The notes beneath the pieces were generated by a model. That model saw nothing but the letters and a program-made list of their open reading frames with translations, searched no databases and was not told the DNA's origin. A stretch of DNA of 64,000 nucleotides. Origin: Flavobacteriales bacterium. GTDB taxonomy: Bacteria; Bacteroidota; Bacteroidia; Flavobacteriales_F; PHOS-HE28. The translations under genes were made by a program, and so were the position numbers. Of the stretch, positions 52,942 to 60,454 are shown piece after piece; within the stretch, counting starts at the first letter, position 1; each line of letters opens with the position of its first letter. The stretch lies in the NCBI GenBank assembly GCA_016788635.1, contig JAEUSU010000005.1:124001-188000 (forward strand), written 5' to 3'.

Positions 52942-53447
52942 GCGATGTGAAGCAGCACAAGGTGAAGGACATCTTCGTGGAAGGGCCGGTCGATCCGGCC
53001 TTCATCGCGACGAGCATCGCCAAGCACGCCACACGTACGGACATCGGCGCGCACGAGATCTTCCTGGGCCAGGTCCGCGCCGATGCCACTCCGGGCTTGA
53101 CCCGGAGTCGCGTTCAAACCATTGAATACACCGCCTACCGTGACATGGCCCTCGAGCGCATGACCAGCATTCGCGAGGAAGCCTTCGCAAAGTGGCCTGC
53201 CATGACCTGCCTGCATGTGCATCACAGCCTGGGCACCATCAAGGCGGGCGAGCTCTGCTTCATGGTCTTCGCCAGCGCACCGCACCGCCAGTCCGCGCGC
53301 GAAGCGGTGGCCTGGGTGGTGGACCGCATCAAGGCCGAACTGCCGATCTTCGGGAAGGAGATCATTGATGACGATACCCACCAGTGGAAGAGCAATGATC
53401 TTCGCGACTCCGGTCCCGGCCTTCGCCGGGATGACAGCCCGGAGTGA
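52938..53447 (+). CDS. moaE: Molybdopterin synthase catalytic subunit
   Basis: MoaE converts precursor Z to molybdopterin with sulfur from MoaD. The 169-aa protein has the fold's hallmarks VQTIEYTAYRDMALERM, CLHVHHSLGTIKAGELCFMV, SAPHRQSAREAVAWVVDRIK and FGKEI; Lys in DRIK and FGKE match the two active-site lysines. Two features are odd: the loop after FLGQVRADA contains a GC-rich inverted repeat (53088-53108), and the C-terminal tail after HQWKSN comes from a second dispersed repeat (53405-53440) that also supplies the stop codon. The enzyme is probably active since the core motifs are whole. Confidence 0.93.
   Translation: MSDVKQHKVKDIFVEGPVDPAFIATSIAKHATRTDIGAHEIFLGQVRADATPGLTRSRVQTIEYTAYRDMALERMTSIREEAFAKWPAMTCLHVHHSLGTIKAGELCFMVFASAPHRQSAREAVAWVVDRIKAELPIFGKEIIDDDTHQWKSNDLRDSGPGLRRDDSPE
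53088..53108. repeat. REP-like inverted repeat inside moaE
   Basis: ACTCCGGG and CCCGGAGT (8-bp arms) flank CTTGA in the coding sequence at the loop following FLGQVRAD. The sequence CCGGGCTTGACCCGG resembles intergenic repeats seen in other bacteria. Confidence 0.55.
53405..53440. repeat. REP-like repeat forming the 3' end of moaE
   Basis: The segment holds a hairpin TCCCGGC-CTTC-GCCGGGA (53414-53431) followed by TGACAGC. Its reverse complement encodes the VIPAKAGT string often found in spurious proteins, a mark of a known class of dispersed intergenic repeats. Confidence 0.7.
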
Positions 53448-53453
53448 TAAGCC

Positions 53454-54371
53454 ATGATCGACATCACTCACAAACCCACCACGCTCCGCGAGGCCACGGC
53501 CAACGCACTGGTGACCGTCAGCGACCCGGCCACCATCGCCGCCGTAAGGGAGAAACGCGTGCCAAAGGGCGATGTGCTGGAGAGCGCGCGTGTAGCCGCC
53601 TTGTTCGGCGTGAAGAAGACGCACGAGCTGATCCCCGACTGCCACCCGTTGCCCATTGAGCATGCGGAATGCACCTTCTCGGTGGGGGAGCTGGAGATCA
53701 TCATCACCATGCGGGTGCGTACCATCTACCGCACCGGGGTGGAGGTGGAGGCCATGCATGGCGCCAGCGTGGCCGCCCTCACCATCTACGACATGCTCAA
53801 GCCCATCGACAAGGGTGTGGTGATCTCAGGCATCAAGCTGTTGGAGAAGAAGGGCGGCAAGAGCGATTGGAAGGACCGCTTCGACATGCCTGTACGCGCT
53901 GCAGTCTTGGTGATCAGTGATTCCGTGAGCGCAGGGAGGAAGGAGGACAAGGCAGGGGTTGAGATCGTTGAGCGGTTGAAGAGGTTGGGGGTTGAATGCG
54001 GAGATACCACGGTGGTGCCCGATGAACCAGAGGCCATAACTGGCCAAGTGAAGGCGTGGGCCGGCGAAGGCATGGACCTCATCCTCACCACCGGCGGCAC
54101 GGGCCTCTCACCCCGTGATCGCACACCGGAGGCCATCGCTCCCATCCTGGACCGCGAAGTGCCTGGCATCATGGAGGCCGCGCGCAGCTACGGCCAGGAG
54201 CGCATGCCCTGGGCCATGATGAGCCGCGGCATCGCGGGCATGATCGGACGTACGCTGGTGATCACGCTCCCCGGTTCCACACGCGGCGCACAAGAGACGA
54301 TGGACGCGCTGTTCCCATTCGTGTTGCATGTGGTGAAAGTGCAGGAGCATGCGTTCAGGCACGGGATGTGA
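53454..54371 (+). CDS. Bifunctional MoaC / MogA-type fusion
   Basis: This 305-aa fusion joins two Moco enzymes. Residues 1-150 are MoaC (cyclic pyranopterin monophosphate synthase), with MIDITHKPTTLREATANA, HELIPDCHPLPI and VEAMHGASVAALTIYDMLK. Residues about 155-305 are a MogA/MoaB-type domain that adenylates molybdopterin (VLVISDSVSAGRKEDKAG, DLILTTGGTGLSPRDRTPEA, TLVITLPGSTRGAQET). The domain joint is short. MoaC works directly after MoaA, whose gene lies on the other strand 4.4 kb away, beyond an inserted T9SS pair. The C-terminal 14 codons recur as decayed copies at 54406 and 58668. Confidence 0.94.
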   Translation: MIDITHKPTTLREATANALVTVSDPATIAAVREKRVPKGDVLESARVAALFGVKKTHELIPDCHPLPIEHAECTFSVGELEIIITMRVRTIYRTGVEVEAMHGASVAALTIYDMLKPIDKGVVISGIKLLEKKGGKSDWKDRFDMPVRAAVLVISDSVSAGRKEDKAGVEIVERLKRLGVECGDTTVVPDEPEAITGQVKAWAGEGMDLILTTGGTGLSPRDRTPEAIAPILDREVPGIMEAARSYGQERMPWAMMSRGIAGMIGRTLVITLPGSTRGAQETMDALFPFVLHVVKVQEHAFRHGM

Positions 54372-54405
54372 CCCGGTTGACCTGGATACCGCATCCCCTT
54401 CGTGC

Positions 54406-54450
54406 GATGTGGTTGAGGTGTAGGAACAGGCGCTCAGGCATGGGCTTTAA
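54406..54450 (+). pseudogene. Decayed copy of the MogA-domain C-terminus
   Basis: The 15 codons read DVV EV-stop-EQALRHGL-stop, against HVVKVQEHAFRHGM-stop of the intact gene 79 bp upstream; 30 of 39 bases match in the best block. The internal stop and loss of all upstream similarity except a few bases show a dead fragment. The rest of 54372-54569 shows nothing else I can identify. Confidence 0.65.
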
Positions 54451-54569
54451 GGTCACGGCAATGACGCCAAGCGCGCGATGGCATGGTTGGCGGACTTTGA
54501 GGCGAGCGCTATCGGCATCAATGCTGCCGCACAGATCATCCTCGGAACCTACGGTCTGTTGCACATGAT

Positions 54570-55568
54570 TCACAACCTTGCCCGAAGGCACAGTTCCACA
54601 CTGCGCGGGCCGGCAACTTGTTGGTCCGATGAAGGAAGGGACCAGCCATAGGACAAGCCAAGGTCCAATGGACCCCAGGTGATGTGGCCCCGCACGAAGA
54701 ACGCATCCATCCAGCGCCAGCCGATGTCCATGCGATAGCCCAGCGGCTGGTCCTGCTCGCTGAGCCGCTTTGCCTGGTACGTGGCATGACCCACACCCAA
54801 GCTCGTGCGGGCCGTGGTGTGCGGCCCCATGGTGTGCGCAACGCTCTCGAAGTACACACGATCGAACAGTTGCGCATGCGTGGGTAGTGTGAGGGCCACG
54901 TGTGCAGTGTATCGTGGAGGCGCTGAGGGAATTCCATTTCCGGCTCCGCTTAGATGAGCGACCGCGAGCCGTGTGCCGGATAGGCCGGCGACCAGTCTTG
55001 GATATAGTTCAGCACCGTAGCGCTTGTCCTTTGCGACAAGCATGTAGGATATCCCGGCATCCATTGCGATGGTGGACGAAGGTGCATTGGTGTATCGTTC
55101 GCCGGATGGCAGTGATGGGTCGTACCCGGTGCCGTCGTACTGGCTTGCCCAGCGCCCATTGCGTGGGTCCGATTGAGTGCGTTCCAAAGCGGGTGACATT
55201 CCGAAGGACAATGTCCCGTTCCTGCTTGTGCGCAGATGGTATGCGGTCGCCAGTGAAGCTCGAAGCCCTTGCCAACCCAGATCTCCGCTTCTGTCGTGGC
55301 GCATGATCAGGCCGCCTCCCCAATGCCCATGTCGGTCATCCCGTACACCTGTCCCCATGGTGGCCGACAACACGTCCGTGCGAAAGGAACCGGGCAATTG
55401 CATCCATTGCTCGCGCGAGATCAGTGTGGCAGTAACACCCGGCAATGGACCAGCGCGGGAAGGGTCGAGCATCTCTGGTGCCAATGTGGTGAAGAAGGGA
55501 TCGGGGTCCTGTGCATGGAGCGCACAGTTGAGCACAATGAGCAACGCCACACAGCTTGGGCCCTTCAT
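54570..55568 (-). CDS. PorP/SprF family outer-membrane protein (copy 4)
   Basis: This 332-aa protein is a diverged PorP/SprF barrel. The signal peptide (about 1-19) is followed by QDPDPFFTTLAPEMLDPSRA and G, the family start in altered form (usually QDPxFSQYxxNPxxxNPAxAG). Later segments fit the barrel: SREQWMQLPGSF, GWQGLRASLATAYHLRTS, FGMSPALERT and LDLGLSYGWSLPSSD. It overlaps the stop of the upstream cargo gene by 4 bp, as in the other pairs of the window, so it most likely helps secrete that protein. Identity to copies 1-3 looks low by eye, so it is probably an older branch or came from elsewhere. Confidence 0.78.
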   Translation of the reverse strand: MKGPSCVALLIVLNCALHAQDPDPFFTTLAPEMLDPSRAGPLPGVTATLISREQWMQLPGSFRTDVLSATMGTGVRDDRHGHWGGGLIMRHDRSGDLGWQGLRASLATAYHLRTSRNGTLSFGMSPALERTQSDPRNGRWASQYDGTGYDPSLPSGERYTNAPSSTIAMDAGISYMLVAKDKRYGAELYPRLVAGLSGTRLAVAHLSGAGNGIPSAPPRYTAHVALTLPTHAQLFDRVYFESVAHTMGPHTTARTSLGVGHATYQAKRLSEQDQPLGYRMDIGWRWMDAFFVRGHITWGPLDLGLSYGWSLPSSDQQVAGPRSVELCLRARL

Positions 55569-58500
55569 CGCAACAAGGTGATGGCACCGGCATGGTCGAT
55601 GCGTTCACCTGTGCGGCGTTCAGCCGACACGGAGACCATGTAGGTGCCGGCGGGTACGACCTGCCCACGATGTGTGCCGTCCCAGTGCACATCCGGATCG
55701 TCGGTGGTGAACATGAGCAGACCCCAGCGGTCGTATATGTTCATGTGGAATGCGGTGAAGCATCCCCCGAGCGCCCTGAATCCATCATTGAGCCCATCGC
55801 CGTTCGGGCTGAACACGTTCGGCAGGAAGAAGGTGCCACAGGGTGTCATGGGGTCATGGATGACCAGGACATATGCGGTGTCCACGCAGCCAAAGGGCGA
55901 AGTGGCGATCACCGTGAACAGGGTGGTGGTCTCCACCTGGGCGGTGGACGATTGTGCATCGGGGTAGGCGACGTATGCGTCGGGCTGCCAATTGAAAGTG
56001 TTACCGCCGAGATAGGGGATCGCGCCCGCGTAGAGCAGCACCGACCCATCGGTGGTGATGAGGGTATCGGGTGAGGTCCACGCGGTGATCGCACCGAACG
56101 ACGGCACGTAAAAGACCGTGTCGTAGGTGCAACCAGCCCCATACAGTACTGAAAGAGAATGGTAGCCTGGGCTGAGCCCCGTCGCAAAGGACTGTGTGCC
56201 ATATCCTGTGCCCCAGTCGAAGAGGGTCCCTGATGCTGCAATGCAGTTGGCGGATCCGCTGGCACCACCGCAAAGCGCGTGATCCACCTGCAGGAGCAGT
56301 CCTGGTGCGGGCGGTGCCAGCAATTGAACGGAGTCAAGCATGGTACAGCCGTTCCCTGACGTGATGTACGCGAAATAGGTTCCCTGGTATAGCCCTGTGA
56401 GAAGTGTGTCTGAGGAGCTCATGCCGCTCCACACGATGGACAGTCCGGCATCGGTGGAGCCTTCGAGAAGGATGCTCCCATTGGAACCTTCGTAACAGGT
56501 GGGATGCTGGATGCTCCATACGGGCGTGGGTGAAGCCAGTACGGTCACTATGGCCGTGGCTTGCGTGGTGCACCCAGCGCTATTATCGGCCAGTCCGCTC
56601 AGCATGAACGTACCGGCACTGTCGGGGACATGGCTGGCCGATGGAGAAGTGGATATTGGGATGCCGTTCACCATCCACACGATGTCCGTGGCGCCCGAAG
56701 CCACCACCAAGATCTCGCTGCCTGTGCAGATGGTGTCCTGGGACAGGATGTTGACGAGGGGCATCGGCACGACCACGATCGGAATGCAAGTACATGTTGT
56801 TGTGTCATGCACGCTCTCGGCCCGCACGCACGCTAGAAAACTGCTCGCGGGTGCCAGGGTGAGTGTTTCCCCTGAGCCGATGTGGTTGGCTGAGTCGCCG
56901 CAGACATCGGCGTACCAGACCCACGCTGCGTCGATACCAAGCGCACCGCCGAGCACGGACAAGGTGACCGACTCTCCTTCACATACCTGGAGCTGATCGG
57001 TCGGTCCGCCCCCACCACTTCCACCACCACCACTACCACCACCACCACCACCACCGCCACTACCACCACTACCAATGATGTTGGAGCACGGGGTGCATTT
57101 CTTCAGGATCAAACGTGCAAGCCAGGCATCCGTATCCCCATTCCCAAATTCCATCTGGTGGCCCATATAGGCCAGGGCTCCCGGTGAGTTCGTCCATCCG
57201 GCCAGCATCACCACCGTTTCTCCGATGACATGCAGACACAGCGCATGGTCCTCAGCCGATCCTCCGAGATAGGTCCCCCATGCCTTGGTGTTGGCGCTGT
57301 CGAACTTCACTACGTACGCATCCCATGGCCCAAGCAGCATGGTCTGCGGCATGCCGTCGGTGGTGGCGATGGAATCGGTTGATGCGGTGGATCCCGCCAG
57401 GTAGATCGCCCCGCGGATGTCGAGCGCTACCGCATGGGCGTGGTCATCCAGCGTGTCGCCGTGGAAGGTGGCCCATTGCAACTGCAGGCTGTCGTTCAGC
57501 ACGGCCAGGAAGGCATCGCTACCACCAGCGCGCACCGCTGAGAAGCTGGTCGTATCTGTATGCAGCGTGTCGGACCAGGTGGTGCCGCAGATCACCACGC
57601 GACCGCTGTCGCACACCAGGTCGCGCCCGAAGTCGTCCTCTGCACCGCCGAAGTAAGTGCCGGATACGATCATGAGCGCAGTGTCCATGCGCAGAATGAA
57701 CGCGTCCATACCTCCGGCCGGATCGGGTTGGAATGCACCTGCCGTGGCGATGCCCGAGGCACTGTCGGTGTTGCCGAGCAAGGCCAGGTGCAGACTGTCC
57801 AAGCTGGCCAAAGCGACCAACGTGTCGGAGCCAGTGCCGCCTAAGAATGTGTACCCGATCGGAGTGAGTTGAAGTCCCAAGGTCGCCACGAAACCATCAC
57901 TGCCGCCTGCCGATGGTAGTATGGGTGGCGTGCTGCTCACGAATTCCAGGGACGTCGATGTGCCACAGATGAACAGCCGCTCGTTGCGGTGTACGGTGGC
58001 GTCCTTCGCCAGATCATCCTCTGACCCGCCCATATAGGTAGCGCTGACCAAGGCACCGTTCGCATCGAATAGCGCAATGAAGACATCGATGCCACCCGCC
58101 CTCGAGGGTTGTGCGGCATTCGGTGTGGCGATGAGCGTGTCTGAAAGTGTGTTGCCGATCAGGTAAATGCGATTGATGCCGTCCAACGCCAGTGCAGTGC
58201 CTTCGTCCATGTGCGGACCACCGAAGTAGGTGGCCCAGACCAATGCACCATAGGATGTGAATTTCGCCAGGAACGCATCGGTCTGGCCACCAGCCGCAGT
58301 ATCCTGATGGATGGCGCCGGCGGTCTCGATCACCCACTGACCGGTCGTACGCCCGGTGACGTAGGTGTGGCCAGCGGGGTCCACGGTCATCGCCAGGATG
58401 CTCTCATTCCCAAGGCCACCGAGGTAGGTCACCCATTTGCGCACCAGCGAGGTGTCTGGCTGTGCGCAGAGCAGTGCTGTGCAGAGCACAGGAAGGCAGC

Positions 58501-58570
58501 ACAGGATCGAGAAGACCCTCGGTGCGAAAAAGCCTGGCCTGTGTGGTCGAGGGTGGTGTTGATCAGCCAT
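55565..58570 (-). CDS. Secreted SBBP beta-propeller protein with CHU_C sorting domain
   Basis: This about 1001-aa T9SS cargo has a long N-region plus signal peptide (ending LLCAQ, about residue 37). An SBBP-type propeller (about 40-480) follows with seven recognisable blades, each with a GGxxxDxxxxxAxDxxGxxYxxGxT pattern. Next come a glycine-serine linker (about 500-530), several Ig-like domains (about 535-900) and a CHU_C domain (FLPNVFSPNGDGLNDGF, IYDRWGLLMF). I use the ATG at 58570: upstream TTG and ATG codons (58591, 58585) overlap or precede the likely transcription start given by the -7 box at 58588-58595. It is translationally coupled to PorP copy 4. Confidence 0.85.
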   Translation of the reverse strand: MADQHHPRPHRPGFFAPRVFSILCCLPVLCTALLCAQPDTSLVRKWVTYLGGLGNESILAMTVDPAGHTYVTGRTTGQWVIETAGAIHQDTAAGGQTDAFLAKFTSYGALVWATYFGGPHMDEGTALALDGINRIYLIGNTLSDTLIATPNAAQPSRAGGIDVFIALFDANGALVSATYMGGSEDDLAKDATVHRNERLFICGTSTSLEFVSSTPPILPSAGGSDGFVATLGLQLTPIGYTFLGGTGSDTLVALASLDSLHLALLGNTDSASGIATAGAFQPDPAGGMDAFILRMDTALMIVSGTYFGGAEDDFGRDLVCDSGRVVICGTTWSDTLHTDTTSFSAVRAGGSDAFLAVLNDSLQLQWATFHGDTLDDHAHAVALDIRGAIYLAGSTASTDSIATTDGMPQTMLLGPWDAYVVKFDSANTKAWGTYLGGSAEDHALCLHVIGETVVMLAGWTNSPGALAYMGHQMEFGNGDTDAWLARLILKKCTPCSNIIGSGGSGGGGGGGGSGGGGSGGGGPTDQLQVCEGESVTLSVLGGALGIDAAWVWYADVCGDSANHIGSGETLTLAPASSFLACVRAESVHDTTTCTCIPIVVVPMPLVNILSQDTICTGSEILVVASGATDIVWMVNGIPISTSPSASHVPDSAGTFMLSGLADNSAGCTTQATAIVTVLASPTPVWSIQHPTCYEGSNGSILLEGSTDAGLSIVWSGMSSSDTLLTGLYQGTYFAYITSGNGCTMLDSVQLLAPPAPGLLLQVDHALCGGASGSANCIAASGTLFDWGTGYGTQSFATGLSPGYHSLSVLYGAGCTYDTVFYVPSFGAITAWTSPDTLITTDGSVLLYAGAIPYLGGNTFNWQPDAYVAYPDAQSSTAQVETTTLFTVIATSPFGCVDTAYVLVIHDPMTPCGTFFLPNVFSPNGDGLNDGFRALGGCFTAFHMNIYDRWGLLMFTTDDPDVHWDGTHRGQVVPAGTYMVSVSAERRTGERIDHAGAITLLR
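57008..57074 (-). repeat. (GGTGGT)n-type low-complexity tract encoding a Gly-Ser linker
   Basis: The minus strand encodes runs of glycine broken by serine (GSGGSGGGGGGGGSGGGGSG and more). The DNA is a near-pure GGN array, mostly GGT, so slipped-strand changes in units of three are possible without breaking the frame. Confidence 0.85.
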
Positions 58571-58587
58571 TGGATGCACTTGCATGC

Positions 58588-58595
58588 CCAAACTA
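58588..58595 (-). promoter_or_regulatory. -7 box TAGTTTGG for the SBBP-PorP pair
   Basis: The minus-strand box overlaps the more upstream possible start codons and lies 17 bp from the ATG at 58570, which supports the shorter protein. Confidence 0.45.
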
Positions 58596-58667
58596 TCCTG
58601 TGCACCATCGAATGCAAGGGAATGACAGGCCAGATCACGGTCATTGTATACCGCTCAGCGGTTAGGC

Positions 58668-58706
58668 GATATGGTGCAAGTGCAGGAGCGAACGCTCAGG
58701 TACCGG
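58668..58706 (+). pseudogene. Second decayed copy of the MogA-domain C-terminus
   Basis: The 13 codons read DMVQVQERTLRYR against HVVKVQEHAFRHG in the intact gene; about 31 of 40 bases match with one gap. It has the same strand as moaC-mogA but lies 4.3 kb away, beyond the SBBP-PorP pair and beside the 3' end of moaA. No stop codon follows in place. Confidence 0.55.
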
Positions 58707-58765
58707 GTCCGAATGAGAGCACTAAGATCCAAGTGGCCACAAGGCGCTACTTGAACCCCCGATCA

Positions 58766-58789
58766 TGTGTCTCTGCGCCTCTGTGGTTG
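58766..58789 (+). repeat. Single degenerate copy of the CACAGAGGC dispersed repeat
   Basis: TGTGTCTCTGCGCCTCTGTG and the next four bases match the right arm of the inverted repeat between accB and accC. It ends 2 bp from the moaA stop. Confidence 0.6.
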
Positions 58790-58791
58790 CT

Positions 58792-59820
58792 TCACCCCCC
58801 AATGCTCACCATCGGCCTTGCGCTCAGGTCGTGCAGCACTTCCTCCTGCTTCTCCGGCTTGAAGGGTGGAAGGCCCCCGAGCATGGCATGTTTCGCCAGC
58901 ACATTGGCTTCGATCAACGGGGAGATGTCCTCGCCACGGCGAAGAGCTGAGAGCAGGTCGGTCTCTTCGCGTGCGAAGAGGCAGTTGCGCATCCTTCCTT
59001 CCGCTGTGATGCGCAGGCGGTCACAATCACCGCAGAACGGCTCGGTAACGGTGCTGATCGCTGCGAAGGTGCCAGGCCAGCGTTGAACGCCGAAGCGGTC
59101 TCCGCGAAGGTGTTCCGTAACGCGGTAGGACTTGGCGGTGCTGTGCGGGTCGTCGTTCAGCTTCTCGAACGAATGGACCGAACCGATGTGCCCGAGCATT
59201 TCGGCATAGGTGTACACGCGCTCCCTTCCCCAGTGGTTGCCTGCGAAGGGCATGAACTCGATGAAGCGCACGTGCACCGGATGATCGCGTGTCAGCTCCA
59301 CGAATCGCAGCAGCTCATCGTCGTTCACGCCGCGCATCACCACCATGTTCACTTTCACACGCAGTCCTCTGGTCAGCGCTTGCTGGATGTTGTTCCAGAC
59401 GGTATCGAAGCCGTCGCGCCGGGTGATGCGTTTGAAACGTTCCGCATCGAAGGTGTCCAGGCTGATGTTGATGCTCTTCAAACCCGCATCGATCAAACCA
59501 TCCAGGTGTTTGTGGAGCGTGAGCGCGTTGGTGGTGAGGCCGAGCTTCACGGGAAGCGCCGCCAGGTCGCGCACGATGTCCACGGCATCCGGTCGCACCA
59601 GCGGTTCGCCTCCGGTGAGGCGGATCTTGGTGATGCCGTACCGCTCCACGAACAGTTGGGCGATCGTCGCGATCTCCTCGCGCGTCATCAGCTCCTCTCG
59701 CCGCAGGAAGTGCTGGTCCTCCGGCATGCAATAGGTGCAGCGCAGGTCGCACTTGTCCACGATGCTGATGCGCAGGCTGCGGTGGATGCGGGAGTGGCGG
59801 TCGGTGAGCGGTGTGGACAC
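58792..59820 (-). CDS. moaA: GTP 3',8-cyclase
   Basis: MoaA is the radical-SAM enzyme that starts Moco synthesis by rearranging GTP, together with MoaC. The 342-aa protein has the SAM cluster motif CDLRCTYCMPE, the glycine-rich TGGEPLVRPD, the second cluster FCGDCDRLRITAEGRMRNCL, and the downstream KPEKQEEVLHDLSARPMVSI GG end in which the GG tail (needed for catalysis in the family) is present. The GTG start at 59820 lies 4 bp from a -7 box. The gene points away from the tag gene and toward the inserted T9SS pair. Confidence 0.96.
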   Translation of the reverse strand: MSTPLTDRHSRIHRSLRISIVDKCDLRCTYCMPEDQHFLRREELMTREEIATIAQLFVERYGITKIRLTGGEPLVRPDAVDIVRDLAALPVKLGLTTNALTLHKHLDGLIDAGLKSINISLDTFDAERFKRITRRDGFDTVWNNIQQALTRGLRVKVNMVVMRGVNDDELLRFVELTRDHPVHVRFIEFMPFAGNHWGRERVYTYAEMLGHIGSVHSFEKLNDDPHSTAKSYRVTEHLRGDRFGVQRWPGTFAAISTVTEPFCGDCDRLRITAEGRMRNCLFAREETDLLSALRRGEDISPLIEANVLAKHAMLGGLPPFKPEKQEEVLHDLSARPMVSIGG

Positions 59821-59824
59821 GTCC

Positions 59825-59838
59825 GCAAGTTACCTTGA
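59825..59838. promoter_or_regulatory. Overlapping divergent -7 boxes (moaA minus, tag plus)
   Basis: Minus-strand TAACTTGC (59825-59832) and plus-strand TACCTTGA (59831-59838) share the TA at 59831-59832. The minus box is 4 bp from the moaA start and the plus box is 27 bp from the tag start. RNA polymerase could bind only one at a time. Confidence 0.5.
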
Positions 59839-59865
59839 GCGCATCAGCTTGACAGGAGTTATGTC

Positions 59866-60438
59866 ATGATAGGGAAGGATAGGGTCCGCTGCCCCTGGTG
59901 CCTGAAGGACGCCACCTACATGCATTACCACGATACCGTGTGGGGCGTGCCGGAGCATGATGACAAGGCCCTCTTCGCGAAGCTGATCTTGGATGGCGCC
60001 CAGGCCGGGCTCAGCTGGCACACGATCCTCATCCGCACCGAAGGTTATCGCAAGGCCTTCGACCATTGGAACGCGGAGAAGATCGCCCACTACGGAAAGA
60101 AGGACATCGAAAGGCTGCTGCGGGATCCCGGGATCATCCGCAACCGCGCCAAGGTGGAGAGCGCCATCAAGAACGCGCAGGCCTACATGCGGATCATGGA
60201 AGGCGGCCATGGCTCCTTCAACGACTTCATCTGGAAGCACGTGGACCACCAGCCCATCGTGAACCGCTGGAAGGAGATGAAGCAGATACCGGCCAGCACG
60301 CCGGTGAGCGATGCGCTGAGCAAGGACCTGAAGAAGGCGGGCTTCAGCTTTGTGGGCACCACCATCGTCTACGCCTTCATGCAGGCCGTGGGCATGGTGG
60401 ACGACCATCTGGTGAACTGCTGGAGACGGACGGGTTAG
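59866..60438 (+). CDS. tag: DNA-3-methyladenine glycosylase I
   Basis: Tag removes 3-methyladenine from alkylated DNA as the first step of base excision repair. The 190-aa protein has the family start VRCPWCLKDATYMHYHDTVW, where the Cys and His are zinc ligands, then LFAKLILDGAQAGLSWHTIL with the catalytic-site Glu replaced by Asp in this stretch, RNRAKVESAIKNAQ, and FVGTTIVYAFMQAVGMVDDH with the last zinc-ligand region. The length is normal. It lies between moaA and fdhD with no functional link to Moco and has its own promoter box. Confidence 0.93.
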   Translation: MIGKDRVRCPWCLKDATYMHYHDTVWGVPEHDDKALFAKLILDGAQAGLSWHTILIRTEGYRKAFDHWNAEKIAHYGKKDIERLLRDPGIIRNRAKVESAIKNAQAYMRIMEGGHGSFNDFIWKHVDHQPIVNRWKEMKQIPASTPVSDALSKDLKKAGFSFVGTTIVYAFMQAVGMVDDHLVNCWRRTG

Positions 60439-60443
60439 TACGG

Positions 60444-60451
60444 TACCTTTC
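60444..60451 (+). promoter_or_regulatory. -7 box TACCTTTC for fdhD
   Basis: The octamer ends 3 bp before the ATG at 60455, in the 16-bp gap after tag. The mRNA would be leaderless or the start would be at a downstream codon. Confidence 0.5.
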
Positions 60452-60454
60452 GGC

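Noticed and set aside
52875..53759. Minus-strand 294-codon frame containing VIPAKAGT
   Set aside because: This is the reverse of moaE and moaC and a dispersed repeat; VIPAKAG strings are a known artefact of REP-like sequences.
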